The notes under the pieces were generated by a model. That model was not told the DNA's origin. It did not search any database and saw only the letters and a program-made list of their open reading frames with translations. Made by a program: the position numbers and the translations under genes. 64,000 nt of DNA from Desmodesmus armatus (taxonomy: Eukaryota; Chlorophyta; Chlorophyceae; Sphaeropleales; Scenedesmaceae): NCBI GenBank assembly GCA_007449985.2, contig VIIQ02000649.1, positions 248,001 through 312,000 of the forward strand, in the 5' to 3' direction. This document shows positions 24,501-35,100 of the stretch, one piece after another. Every line of letters begins with the position of its first letter. Position 1 is the first letter of the stretch.

Positions 24501-24824
24501 GGTCATTGTGGGTGTACCTGCAGCAAAGGCATGGTGCTGTGACATATACGAGGGTAGGAATTATCCAACTGTCCGATTCCAGCTGCAGTTGTCTGATCGC
24601 TGCATACAGATGTGGATGCAACCAAACCAATCGCTGCATGCAGTCTGCCGTTGATGCTCTAAGGACAGAAGGACTCACAGGCAGTCTGACAGGCGCCTGC
24701 AGGTCTCCAACGGGTCGTCCCCTCCACTGGGCCACGGCCATGGCCACGGCCAGCTGAACCTCCCCGCGCTGACTGTGCAGCAGCTGGACAGCAGTGCTGC
24801 CAACACCAGCAGCGCTACACGCAT
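21600..24824 (-). CDS. secreted protein with two NTF2/SnoaL-like domains
   Basis: Nine exons fit perfectly in phase: 24824-24679, 24517-24451, 24085-24021, 23894-23773, 23441-23305, 22925-22791, 22413-22222, 21905-21787 and 21618-21600, giving 333 residues. The N-terminus MRVALLVLAALLSSCCTVSA is a signal peptide. Residues about 40-165 form a first SnoaL-like cone fold (GDGVWLPRTAFQGAAWV, then GLAPTNRRSGSYGLLHF and GKVTDITIWRAGF). Residues about 185-330 repeat the pattern (LIEVLNQGEKFLDSLDDV, then LDGMAIWGPP, then VDGCLMYVFNIQGFITHMVL). Such folds bind small hydrophobic ligands or catalyse simple isomerase, hydrolase or cyclase reactions; the substrate here is unknown. Cysteines at about 44, 49, 59 and 63 may form disulfides. 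The assignment is by pattern only. Confidence 0.7.
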
Positions 24825-25405
24825 CAGACTAATTCTACATTACGTGAGTTGTACTCAAACATGACATACGAGGGTAGAATACCCACGCAATGGCATGAAC
24901 CAGGGAAGCACAATGCTGTTGGTGGGATGGTGTTGGTCAAGATGCCTCCGAGATGCTACGTTTGCTGAAGGTTTACGCGTGGATCAAACAAAATGAAGCT
25001 TCGTACGCATAGCGCATGCAGCTGCGCAGCTTGCGTGGATGAGCCAGTGCGTATGCTGGTGACAACTGTGCCGTTCAAACTGAAATCAAGTTGCAACGCA
25101 GCTGGAACACTGGCTGTGCGGCATCTGCTGTGAAGGACGGCACTGCCAATGTCCTTCAATTTGGCAAGGTTTGAAACGAGTTGGTGTTCTCTGCCAGCCA
25201 GGCTGGCCCTAGGTTGGGCAACTGGCATGCTGAACAGTCAAGACGATTGAACCAGGGGTAGTGAGGTTGGTCAGTGCACACTGATGGTCGTAATTTTACA
25301 GAGCATGATGTGCAGAACAAGCAGATGCTGTACAGTGTTGTACAAGTGCAATTTGCCAAGAGCACTCAGGATGGGTAGCTGAGAGTCTCAGCTTGAGACA
25401 CAGCA
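24825..25405. other. intergenic region, PsuG 3' end to NTF2-like promoter
   Basis: This stretch holds the 3'UTR of the pseudouridine glycosidase gene and the promoter of the secreted NTF2-like gene, both on the minus strand. A TGTAA polyadenylation-type motif is listed separately. No gene is supported. Confidence 0.5.
25296..25300 (-). terminator. putative polyadenylation signal TGTAA for the PsuG gene
   Basis: TGTAA on the minus strand lies about 106 bases past the stop codon at 25406. TGTAA is the usual chlorophyte polyadenylation signal, and the spacing suits a short 3'UTR. A five-base motif is weak evidence alone. Confidence 0.4.
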
Positions 25406-28365
25406 TCATGAGCCCAGGGCTGACAAAGCCACTGCAATCTGGCTGCCCACGGCTGCATTGTTCTTGACAAGCTGTATGTTGGCCACCAGAGACTTTCCCC
25501 CGGTCTTGTTGCGTATCGACTCCAACAGGAAGGGGGTCACCTGCAAAAAGGGGGGTGGTCACACACCAACCTTGTGACCAGCTTGCATTGCGGTACCAGC
25601 AATCGCCCCTGTCACTTTCTTTGCAGAGCACAACATTCACAGTGGTCGAAGCAGGCCTTCCTAAGGGCACGCGGAAAGGCGCATCAGAACTGAAACTACC
25701 ACCAACATCACCACTGATCACCACCGATCTTCAGTCACTGAATCACTGCACGCACAACCCTTGTGTCAACACATAGTGCTTGCAGGTGCACAGGCAGGCA
25801 GGCATGCAACAATCTGGTTCAACCAGCACCACCCTTCTTCACCGTGCTGAAGACGTGCTGACTTCCCTCTTGCTTTCTCCCTGTTTGTCCCCTCCTGTCT
25901 CCAATTCTTTTCAAACGCCTTCTCACCTCAGCACCTGCGACACCCTTCTCATCCGCCTCCCTCAGTGACTCCTGTATTGCCTGCTGTATGGCAGCCCCCC
26001 CAGCTGCTGCTGCAGCAGGGATAGGCACTGCCAGCAGCATGCCAGTGTCCAGCTGCAGCTGGTGACTGGCTCGAATCATGCGGGCAGCCCTGCAGCACAA
26101 AAGCAGTTGTGTTTGTGTTGTGCTTCAGCCCCTCCCCCTGAGCCACGACTGAATTAAATTGGTGAGCAAGTGCACGGCGTGCTCCTGCTGTGTTGTTTCA
26201 GCACCTCCTGTGCTGAACCTGGGCATATCTGTCAAAAACAGAATGACCGGCTAAGCAAAACAGGCACTGACGGGTGGGGCAGTCGCAGATTGCCCGGCAT
26301 CCCTGCGCACTGTTGCCTCGACAGCCTGCATGCTGAGGGCATGCATGAATGCATGACGCCATGCAGCTACTACTTCCATACTGAGGATGCTTCTCTTTGA
26401 CATCGGGAAGCTGCACAGCCGGCCTCCTGGTGACTTGCACGCTGCTGCAAATACCCCCGAAATGCAAAGGCTAGAGCATCACCAACTTACTGTTCTGGCG
26501 TGTCAACCCTGCAGGGCGCCTTGCATCCACTGTGGCGAGAGAAAAAGGCGGGAAACTCGTCAGCGCCGTAAGCTGCCACACACACGCCCTGGGTCTCCAA
26601 GTACTCCAGAGTGCGAGGTATGTCCAGCACCTGTGGTGAGCGACAGCATGCGGACAGGGTTGAAGCAAGTGCCATCTATACATTGGAAAACCCTCCATTG
26701 CACGTTCACTGATGTAGTCTGGCTGCTCATACCTGAGAGGCTGGCGACAAGACATCCTGTGCTTCGGCAGCTCCATACTCAATACAGGTTGATGCAACAT
26801 CACAAGCAAGGCTGGTGCGCGGGCCTAGGCGTTACTTTACAACCAGCCCCATCTTCATCTGCCGATGCAAAGCACCAAAGCTGTGCAGCTGCCCTACTGT
26901 TGCTCACCGACTTTGCTCCTGCGCACACCACTGCCACTGGCGTCCTGCCCAGTTCTGTAAGGTCCGCTGAGATGTCCATGCTGACCTCACCACCCCTGCA
27001 CCACATGAGCCATACGCTGTTCTGTTGAGCAGCTACAGTAAAGGCACCATGTACCACAATATGCTTTCCAAGCAGCTATACCAGCTCGTGGTGGCTGAGA
27101 GCCCTGCTGGCTGCGCATACATGTGACACATTCCAGGGTTCTACTTGAACAGCTGACATTCTGTCAGTCATTGAGACATACCTAGTGGGCAGCTGCTTCC
27201 AGCAGGTACCCCAGCGCAGCTAGCGGTAGCTAGTAGAGCTCACTATCACCTCGCTTACCGGTGCACGCCGCCAATGCCGCCAGTGACGAACACCTTGATG
27301 CCTGCCCGAGCCGCCAGCAGCATGGTGCCGCTGACTGTTGTGGCGCCGTCTAGGCCGCTGCCTATGACCAGTGGCATGTCCCGTCGCGACACCTTGCGGA
27401 CTGCCAGCCCCTTGCGAGCTATGTGCTCCAGCTGCTGCCTGTCACATCCTGGGGCAGGGGGGGGTGGGGGCAGCGTGGGCAAATACTGTGAGGAAGACAG
27501 CAGAGCGCACCTCTTGTGCAGCTGTGTAGGCATTGATGTTTGCATGGGACTGGCAGGCAAGTGCAGCGAAACATGGATTGCGCAGAGCACGCAAGTTATT
27601 GAAAGGATGGCTGCAGTAGATGACGGCGCTTGGTAAATAGGCAAGCTGGCATGGCCCCCCCCCCCCCCCCCCGTTTGTCACATGCTGCTGCTTGACTGTC
27701 TTGTGCCTTGACCCCCTGCGCACACATCTCCCTTACTGCATAGGTTGTTTGAAAGGGGGCCTATACTGATGCAGTGAAGTGGGCCACCTCAAGTACCTAC
27801 CTATGCACGGCTGTCCTGCAATGATAGCTATGGTGGCTGGTGTGGCTCCGTGCTGCCGCACCACCTGCTCAACCTCTAGGGCTGTCTGGAGGTTTTGGGG
27901 GTACGGCATACCTGCAGCAGTGCAGAGCAATGCAGGCTGTGTGTGTCAGGTAGTGGGATATGGTGGCCCCTTCAAAGGTTTGAGCACTGCTGTCAGTGCT
28001 CTTGCGCTGCTGAGATGTGTGTCTAGACAGCACTGCCCCGTGTCCCCCCCCCCCCTCCCTAGAAGACCCAAGGGTGACGTCCAGGGAGACGGATGCAACA
28101 CAGCCAGCTACTGCACTTAAGGCGGTCTGATTTACTCTTGGACACCAGCATACTCAACACTGCTGCTCCCAGGTGCTGCAAGGCTTGTTCACCCACCATG
28201 GCTGATGATGGTGCTTTCCAGAGCTACCACTGGTTGATTGTTTTGCAGGGCGTGCTGCACCTCTGCTGATAGCTTCAGCTGTAACTGTGGCACCTGTGCG
28301 GATAGGGAGGTTGATGGTCTGGACGGATTCTGCAGAATCTCAGCACACATGTCTGGGCAGACCAT
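25406..28365 (-). CDS. psuG: pseudouridine-5'-phosphate glycosidase
   Basis: This enzyme reversibly splits pseudouridine 5'-phosphate into uracil and ribose 5-phosphate (EC 4.2.1.70), in pseudouridine catabolism. Seven exons fit in phase: 28365-28197, 27911-27801, 27448-27259, 26995-26908, 26630-26491, 26089-25927 and 25540-25406, giving 331 residues (about 310 in bacteria). Clear motifs are [42 protein letters not shown] (holding the expected catalytic lysine region), [49 protein letters not shown] and [20 protein letters not shown]. The family is covered end to end. No pseudouridine kinase domain is fused, though some eukaryotes have one. The first in-frame ATG is 28365; an upstream signal-like frame at 28700 may be an extra 5' exon. 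Confidence 0.95.
27655..27672 (+). repeat. poly-C tract in a PsuG intron
   Basis: Eighteen consecutive C residues lie within the second intron of the pseudouridine glycosidase gene, so the transcript carries poly-G. Such tracts vary in length and are prone to sequencing error; no coding sequence is affected. Confidence 0.9.
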
Positions 28366-29188
28366 CCTTGGCACATGGGCACCACCCGCAATATCACCTG
28401 CTGGTTGTGTTGCTGTCCAGTAGCATCTTCTGAGGCAATCAGCAGATGGCGTGATAACGTAAGCAGCCTGCCTGCACTCCTCTTCTGCATGTCTGAGTGT
28501 TGCTGGTCTGACATGGTCTGGTCAGGCTGGACGAAATGCAGTGGCCCCACTAGTGTTGCTCTAGGGAAGAGCTGTGATGTTGATGTTCTGGCAGGTGGGC
28601 TGATTGATGAAGGCAAATACGACGCAGCCATGGGCACTAGGGCTACCCATGCAACGACTGCAAGGATTACAGTTGAGAGACAGCTCCCAACTGTTTTCAT
28701 ATAGAGCGCTGTTGAGGGTTACATGGACAAGAGGGGAAACATGATGTACACCATCAGTCGTCGTCGTTACAGACCACTACGATGCGACGATACAAAGTGG
28801 CGATCTGAAATGATCTACAGCAGTGATCTACTTGGCATATGTGCAAACCACAGCGCAAGGCGGGATACAGGCACACCAGCAACAGGACAAAAGGGGCGCG
28901 AACATCCCTCGGGGCCCCAAGAGGCTCGTACTGGTGCCACAGCACTTCACCTGTGTGAAGCAACATGCACTGCTGACTTGCAGACATTCACCTGCGAGTG
29001 CCCGGCACAGGACCTCCAACGAGGGCTTCAACACAAAGGATCTGCTGGTAGACAATGTGCGCACATGCCCTGAGCTAGTATCCACTACAGCTACCTCGTT
29101 CCCTTGAGCACAAGCTGATTTTGCTCAGCGCTGCAGCACTTGTACAGCACACACACACATGACCGTTGCCCCTTGTAGTTACACTGAT
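28366..29188. other. intergenic region, PsuG 5' flank and TRAPPC10 3' end
   Basis: The only suggestive open frame is on the minus strand, 28700 to about 28400. It starts with ATG and a hydrophobic stretch (VGSCLSTVILAVVAWVALVP). It is in a different frame from PsuG and has no clear splice donor, so I leave it as a possible 5' exon rather than a gene. 28760-29188 shows nothing else. Confidence 0.4.
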
Positions 29189-32100
29189 TTACCTGCTGAT
29201 AGATAGCATGCTCGTGTGCCCTGCGCCAGCCTCAATGAGTACAACCTGGTTCCCTCCAGGAGACTTGAGCAGCAGCTGCGGTGCACCGAGCCGGCCAGCA
29301 GCACGCGGCACCAACACAACCTCCACCACAGCAAGAGACCCCGGTGCCCTGCCCAACCTCACCACCCCACTTGGCGCTGCACCCGACACACCCCAAAGCA
29401 GTGCAGCATTGGCACCACCACTCAGGCCACCCATGTCTGCTGCTGCTGCCGCTGCAGCAGCACTGGCGCCTGTGCCGGACCCTGCTTTACTGCCCGAGCC
29501 ATCTTTGCCGCCAGCTCCCGCCTCCTGCTTTGGCTGCTGACCGAACACCAGCTCGTAACACAGCAACTCATCACTCTCAACACTGCTGTGCTGCTGTTGC
29601 GGCTGCGGCTGCCCGTCGAGTGGCACATCACTGAAGGCAGCAGCATGTGGTGACAGAGACTGCTGAGCACCTGCTGCTGCGCCCTCTACCCCTGCATCTG
29701 CAGCAGCGATGCGGGCCAGCTGCCAGCTCAGCGTAACAGCCTGGCCTATCTGCCCCGTGTACGGTCCTAGAAGAGTGACCCTCACACTTGCTGCTGCAGG
29801 AGAGGCCTGATCAACAGACGGGAACTCCAGCCAGAACGGCAACTGCAACGTCAGCACATTGCTGCCGGCAGCGGCAGCAGTGGGTATACTTGCAGCAGAG
29901 GCGGCTGCAGGTCCCAGGAGGCTGCGGCTGCTGCTGCTGCTTGCAGCTGCTGCTGTCAGCACACTGCCGGCCCCAGCGGCTGAAGCCGCTGTTGAGTCAG
30001 GCGCGGGTGGCGGCTGCGGCAGCTGCGACCCTGTTGAAGGGTTCGTTGCTCCTGCGGCTGTGCCATATGGAACCAGGCTGTAGCTGAGCAGCAACATGTT
30101 GCAGCCATCAGCCTCAAAGCTGCCTGTGAGCTTGTCACCTGCATTCATGCACGCCAGGCGAGTCCAGCAGCACAACCAAGTGAGGACGACATGTTGTGGT
30201 CGAGGCAAGGGGTGCCAACATAAGATGCACCCCCACTGGTTTGCACCACGACAGACTCTGACATCGGATGTTGCAGTCCTACTGCTGGACTCGCAACGCG
30301 CAGAAACTGTACCCCTGCTGCAGACCACAATGCAGACAGGCAAGTGCAACCTTGCGCAGTACAGGTGAGGACCCTCTCGAAACCAAGCAATGACGCGTAC
30401 TGCAAGAATCTGCCCCATCCCTACCTACGCGTCACTAGGCAGACGACCCCACGCAATAGCAACTTGCATGCTATCATCCTCGTCAGCATTGGCAATCACA
30501 TGCACCAGGATCCCCCCATGTGGCCCCTCACAAGCAAACACAGCAACAAATTACCTGGGTCAGGCAGCAGCAGGAAGCTGAGACCGGCAGTACCTCCCGG
30601 CACCAGCAGCAGCGGTACAGCCTCACTGAACCCAACCCTGCTGTCATGCTCTGCACCCGCACTGCTGCTGCTGCTGGCCGCAGCGCCCAGCACCCCACTG
30701 CCACTGCTGCTACTGGACTCCGGCCCCAAAAGCAGCCCAAACTGCGGCCGTAATCCTGCTTGATGCAGGACGAATGCGGTTCTGAGGCCAGGGTCTAGGG
30801 AGAGGGTTATGCTGAGCGCGACTGCGCCTGAGGGCAGCTGCAGCGCTGTTGCTGTTAGGTTGACTGGGTGCTGCAGCGGCAGCTGCAGGCAGCTGGCATG
30901 AGAGCGCCAGACACCAGCATCTGCAGCAGTAGCAGGCAGCGACAGCATCAAGATGGGTGGGTTGGCAGCATGGTTGCAAAAGCAGGCCTGATTGCGGGTT
31001 GTCATGTAACTATTGCACATGCCTCAATCGTGGGGTATGCTCGTTCAAGGTGGGATATGGGACCAAACCAAAGGTGTGCAGCCGCCAGCGCTGTCTGCTC
31101 ACCTGCTGTGTACTCCAGCTGCAGCAGCATGTCTGCTACAGCCTGCTGAGCTCGACCAGCCAGCAGCACACACGGCTCCGGCACGACCTTGCTGGCAGAA
31201 GCAGCAGCAGCTGGTGCTGGTGCTGGTGCTGGGGGCAGGCTGCTGACCGACAGGGTGGCTTCAGGGCTGGTTGGACTACCCACCAGTACCTGCAGAGCAG
31301 AGAGGCAGCAGCAGCAGCACATGCAGCAGCAGCACATGCAGCGGCTGTAATAGACGATAACACATGCAGCAGGGGTCGGTTCCTGGCTTGCACGTACTCC
31401 CATGTTTCCTTGTCTGCAAAGTCAGCCATGCCACCGCACCATCAGCAACAGGAGCTGTTGCCAGTCACAGCAGAAACAGCACGAACCCTCCTCTTACTCT
31501 TCCTCAGCCGTCATGTGTCAACCGGTGGCACCCCGAGTTCACTTCCCGCAAGATTGATCCCTTCGATCTCACTCATCCCGCACCTGCATCCACACCAGCA
31601 GGGGTCCCCTCAACACACCAGCAGGCAGCAGCAGCTCTGACAGGTCCACCCCGCCACGCCGCAGCGGTAGCCACTGACCTGACCAGCTACCATGCTCACT
31701 TGAAGCACGGCTACTGCTGCTGCTGCTGCCACCCTCAGCAGCAGTACTGCCCACTGCTGCCAAACCCTGCTGTTGCTGCTGCTGCTGCTGGGGCGGTGGC
31801 TGCTGCTGCTGTAGGGGCATGACGTACACATAGTGCCCCAGCTGCTGCTGACCATGCCCTCCCACACTGCTACTGCTGGTGCTGGCTGCTGCTAGGTGTA
31901 GTGTGGAGGCCGAGGGTCCTCCCAGCAGCACTTGCTGCTGCTCACTGCTGCTGCTGGCTGCCAGCCCCAACCCTGCTAGCTGCTGCTGCTGCTGACCACC
32001 ACCTGGGGCCACAGTTGCAACCAGCGCTAGATGTTTGTTCGGCTGCAGATGTAACCGAGGCTTGATCAGGGTGTGATGCTGCAGAGGGGTCACCAGCAGT

Positions 32101-35100
32101 CCCAGCCAGGCAGTCGTCCCAACAGGAAGGGACCCATCCGGGACCACGGGTTCCAACTTGACCCGGGGTTCTGGATCTACAACCCTGGCCACCACAACCT
32201 CACTCACAACTTGGCCTGTGGAGGTCACTCCCCCTGTCTGCACCACATCCGAACCCCCAGCACCCCCGGCCGCTGCAGGAAGCTCTGCGAGATCTGCTGC
32301 CACTGCTGCCGTGCTGCCGCCACTGCTGCCGCGTATACCGCTGCTGCCGCAGCTGCGACTGAGGTCCGAGGCAGTAGCAAGCAGGGACAGGGACCCAGGG
32401 GGAGGGAGGCCGATGATCAGCTCCCCACAGGCTCCCAGCATTGCGCGCAGCTGCTTCAGAGAGTACAACCCAGACTGCACAGGAGCTACCCTGAACACCA
32501 GCCGGTTGACTCCAGGCGCCAGCAGCACCGACCCATCCGGCAGCAGCTTGCAGCCGTCGCTGCCGCCATCGCTGCCACTGCAGCCGCCGGCAGCACTGCT
32601 GTGTGCTGGGCTATACCCTGCCAGCAGCTTGGTAGCTACGAGCTCCTCTCCCTCCTCCCATCTAGTTATCAACTCATCCCTAAGGGACTCATAGCTGCCT
32701 AAAAGCCCTCCCCTGTCATTCCTGGGTGCATCCCAAGCAGCTGATTGCCCCTGCCTGCCAAACACTGACGGCTGCGAGCTACGGCCGCCCTTGCGGGGCG
32801 AACTGCCAAAGCCATCTCCTGTGCTGATTGTGCTGGCGGTGCTGCTTACCCAGCTGCTCTTATGCAGCTGCACAAGAGACAGCACCGGCCGTTGCAGCAG
32901 CACGGGAGCCGGCAGCCGGCTGATCACATCAACTGCCAGAGGCAGGCTGTCACCCACCACCAACAGGGCCGCACCCCGCTGCCGCTGCTGCTGCGGCGTG
33001 CTGTTGAGGCCGCTACTGCTGCTACTGTTGCTGCCAGCCACTGGCCTGGCAGGGGGCGACAGCACAGGTACCAGCTGGGGTGCTGGCTGCGCTCTGCTTC
33101 TGTCAGCACCGCTGGACTGGCCGTCCGTCCTGCTGCTGCTGCTGCTGGTGGGCGATGGCTGCAGCGCCTCGCTTCCAAAGAAGTGGCTGTATGTCCCAGG
33201 TGCCGGCCGCATCTGTATGGCTGATGACGTAGCAAGCTGCACAGCGCTGCTTGTGCTGCTGCTGAATGCATTCACGCCTCCAGGTCCTGCAGATCCTGCA
33301 GGAGGGCTGGACGGGCTTGATGCCCCGACAGCAGCTAGTAGCTCCTCAAATGCGGCCTGCCTATCTGCTGCAGCAGCAGCACCAGGCTTGAGTGCCAGCA
33401 GCCGCAACGCTGTGAATGGCAGCATAGGCTGTGCTGCGAGTGACTGACAAGCCAGCAGCTTGGGCAGCAGTGCACCCAGCAGCTGCTGCCAGCCTTCACA
33501 GGCAAAGATGTGGTGCATGCGGTCAAGTAAACTGCACAGCAGGGGCACGACAGCAGGGGGAGAGGAAACCAATACAGCAGTGGTGTCTCAGTTGTGGATG
33601 GTGTTTGTGGCAGCAGTGCCCCCAGCAGCAGCTGCCAGCACTTGAAGGCAATCATGTAAGGCATGCTGTCAAGCAAGCTGCTTGGATCAGGAAGTGGGGA
33701 CACCGCACAGCGGTGGTGTGAAATGGCAATTGCAAGTAGTGCATGTAGTCAGGCAAGAACACAGAGATAGGAGAGGGGTTGGGGAGGTAAAAGAGAGGAG
33801 AGATGCAGCAAGAGGCAGCATGCAACTTGCGAAGAATAAAAAAAATTGCACAGCATGCCTGCACGCACCTGGCAGCAGTGTCCAGCTGGCCCCGCTGCAG
33901 TGCCAGCACTGCCACGTCAGCACACAGCAGCGCACTGCTGCGCACCCGCCCCGACTTGGCATAGCACCACGCAGCACGCTGCGACAGCGCCAGCACTAGC
34001 TCCTGCAGGCCACACACACAGCACAGCAGCAGTAATCAATGAGTGTGTGAAGCGCGCGCACCCATTGCTACATCATCACACGGCCAAACCCAACATTAGT
34101 GTCAGTGTTTGTCTTGGTACAGTATCGACATGGTGGCGTACACATATCTGCAGCCTAACAACAGCAGCAATATATTCCCAAGACTCCCGCCCTCCTGCCC
34201 GCCCACCTGGAAGCAGGCCGGGCTCCTGAGCGCCAGCTGCAGCCGCCACTCACCCACCCAGCCCGGCACAGCAGCTGCTGCTGCAGCAGTTGCAGGGCTG
34301 GGCTGTAGGGCAGCCGGGGCGGCCTGGCGGCGGGACCGCAGACCCTATGGAGGCACGGCAATAAATATCCAGACAGCAGCAACAGCAGCAGCAGCAGTGG
34401 CATCGCTGAAGCTGTATGCAGCACAGTTTGAGAGTGTACGCTTTCCCGCAGTGAAGGGGGAAATGTAAGGCGTTGTTTTGTTGCCATGCTGCCAGACATG
34501 GAATCATGGCCATCACCCTGCTGATGCTGTCAGGTAGACCCCTCGCTGTATACAGCACCAGCAAAAATAGGAGGACGGCACCAGGAGAGGTTCAGAGACA
34601 GGGCGTTCAGAGACATCAATCTCCAGCGCATAAGTAGGCCAACAGCGGGCAAAAATCCGCAGCTTACCTTCTCAGGAGACGGCAGTGGCTGAGCGCCAGG
34701 ACTTCCAGCAGCTGCCGCCTGCTGCTCCCCGCCAACAGTGGCTGGCAAGGCGCTGGCACTCCTTGCATGTGTGGCGACCCTAGGCAGTGCTGGCTGCATC
34801 ACATCCTGGGCCCCGATGAAGGGTGTTGCACTGGCAGCTGCTGCCGCAGCTGCTCCCTCCAGGGCAGACTGTGTGCGGATGTGGGACGGCCGTGCCTGCA
34901 AGTGCACATACAGGGACATGCTAGTGGGATCATTTGCCGCAGAACAATGGCATTGCTTACAGGGGTTGAGCCACATGCACTTCAAACTTGAAAGTACGAC
35001 CATGCAGGGAGACTCATGCAAAGCAGACAGCACCTTACCTGCATCCCTGCTGTTGTGGCGACACTGCTGGCGCTGTCAGCCACACTGGCCGCCTGGCCCA

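Noticed and set aside
24956..25228. Minus-strand 90-codon open frame between PsuG and the NTF2-like gene
   Set aside because: No recognisable domain, and it lies in the expected 3'UTR and promoter interval.
28374..28374. GTG at 28374 as the PsuG start
   Set aside because: Nuclear genes start at ATG; the first in-frame ATG is 28365.
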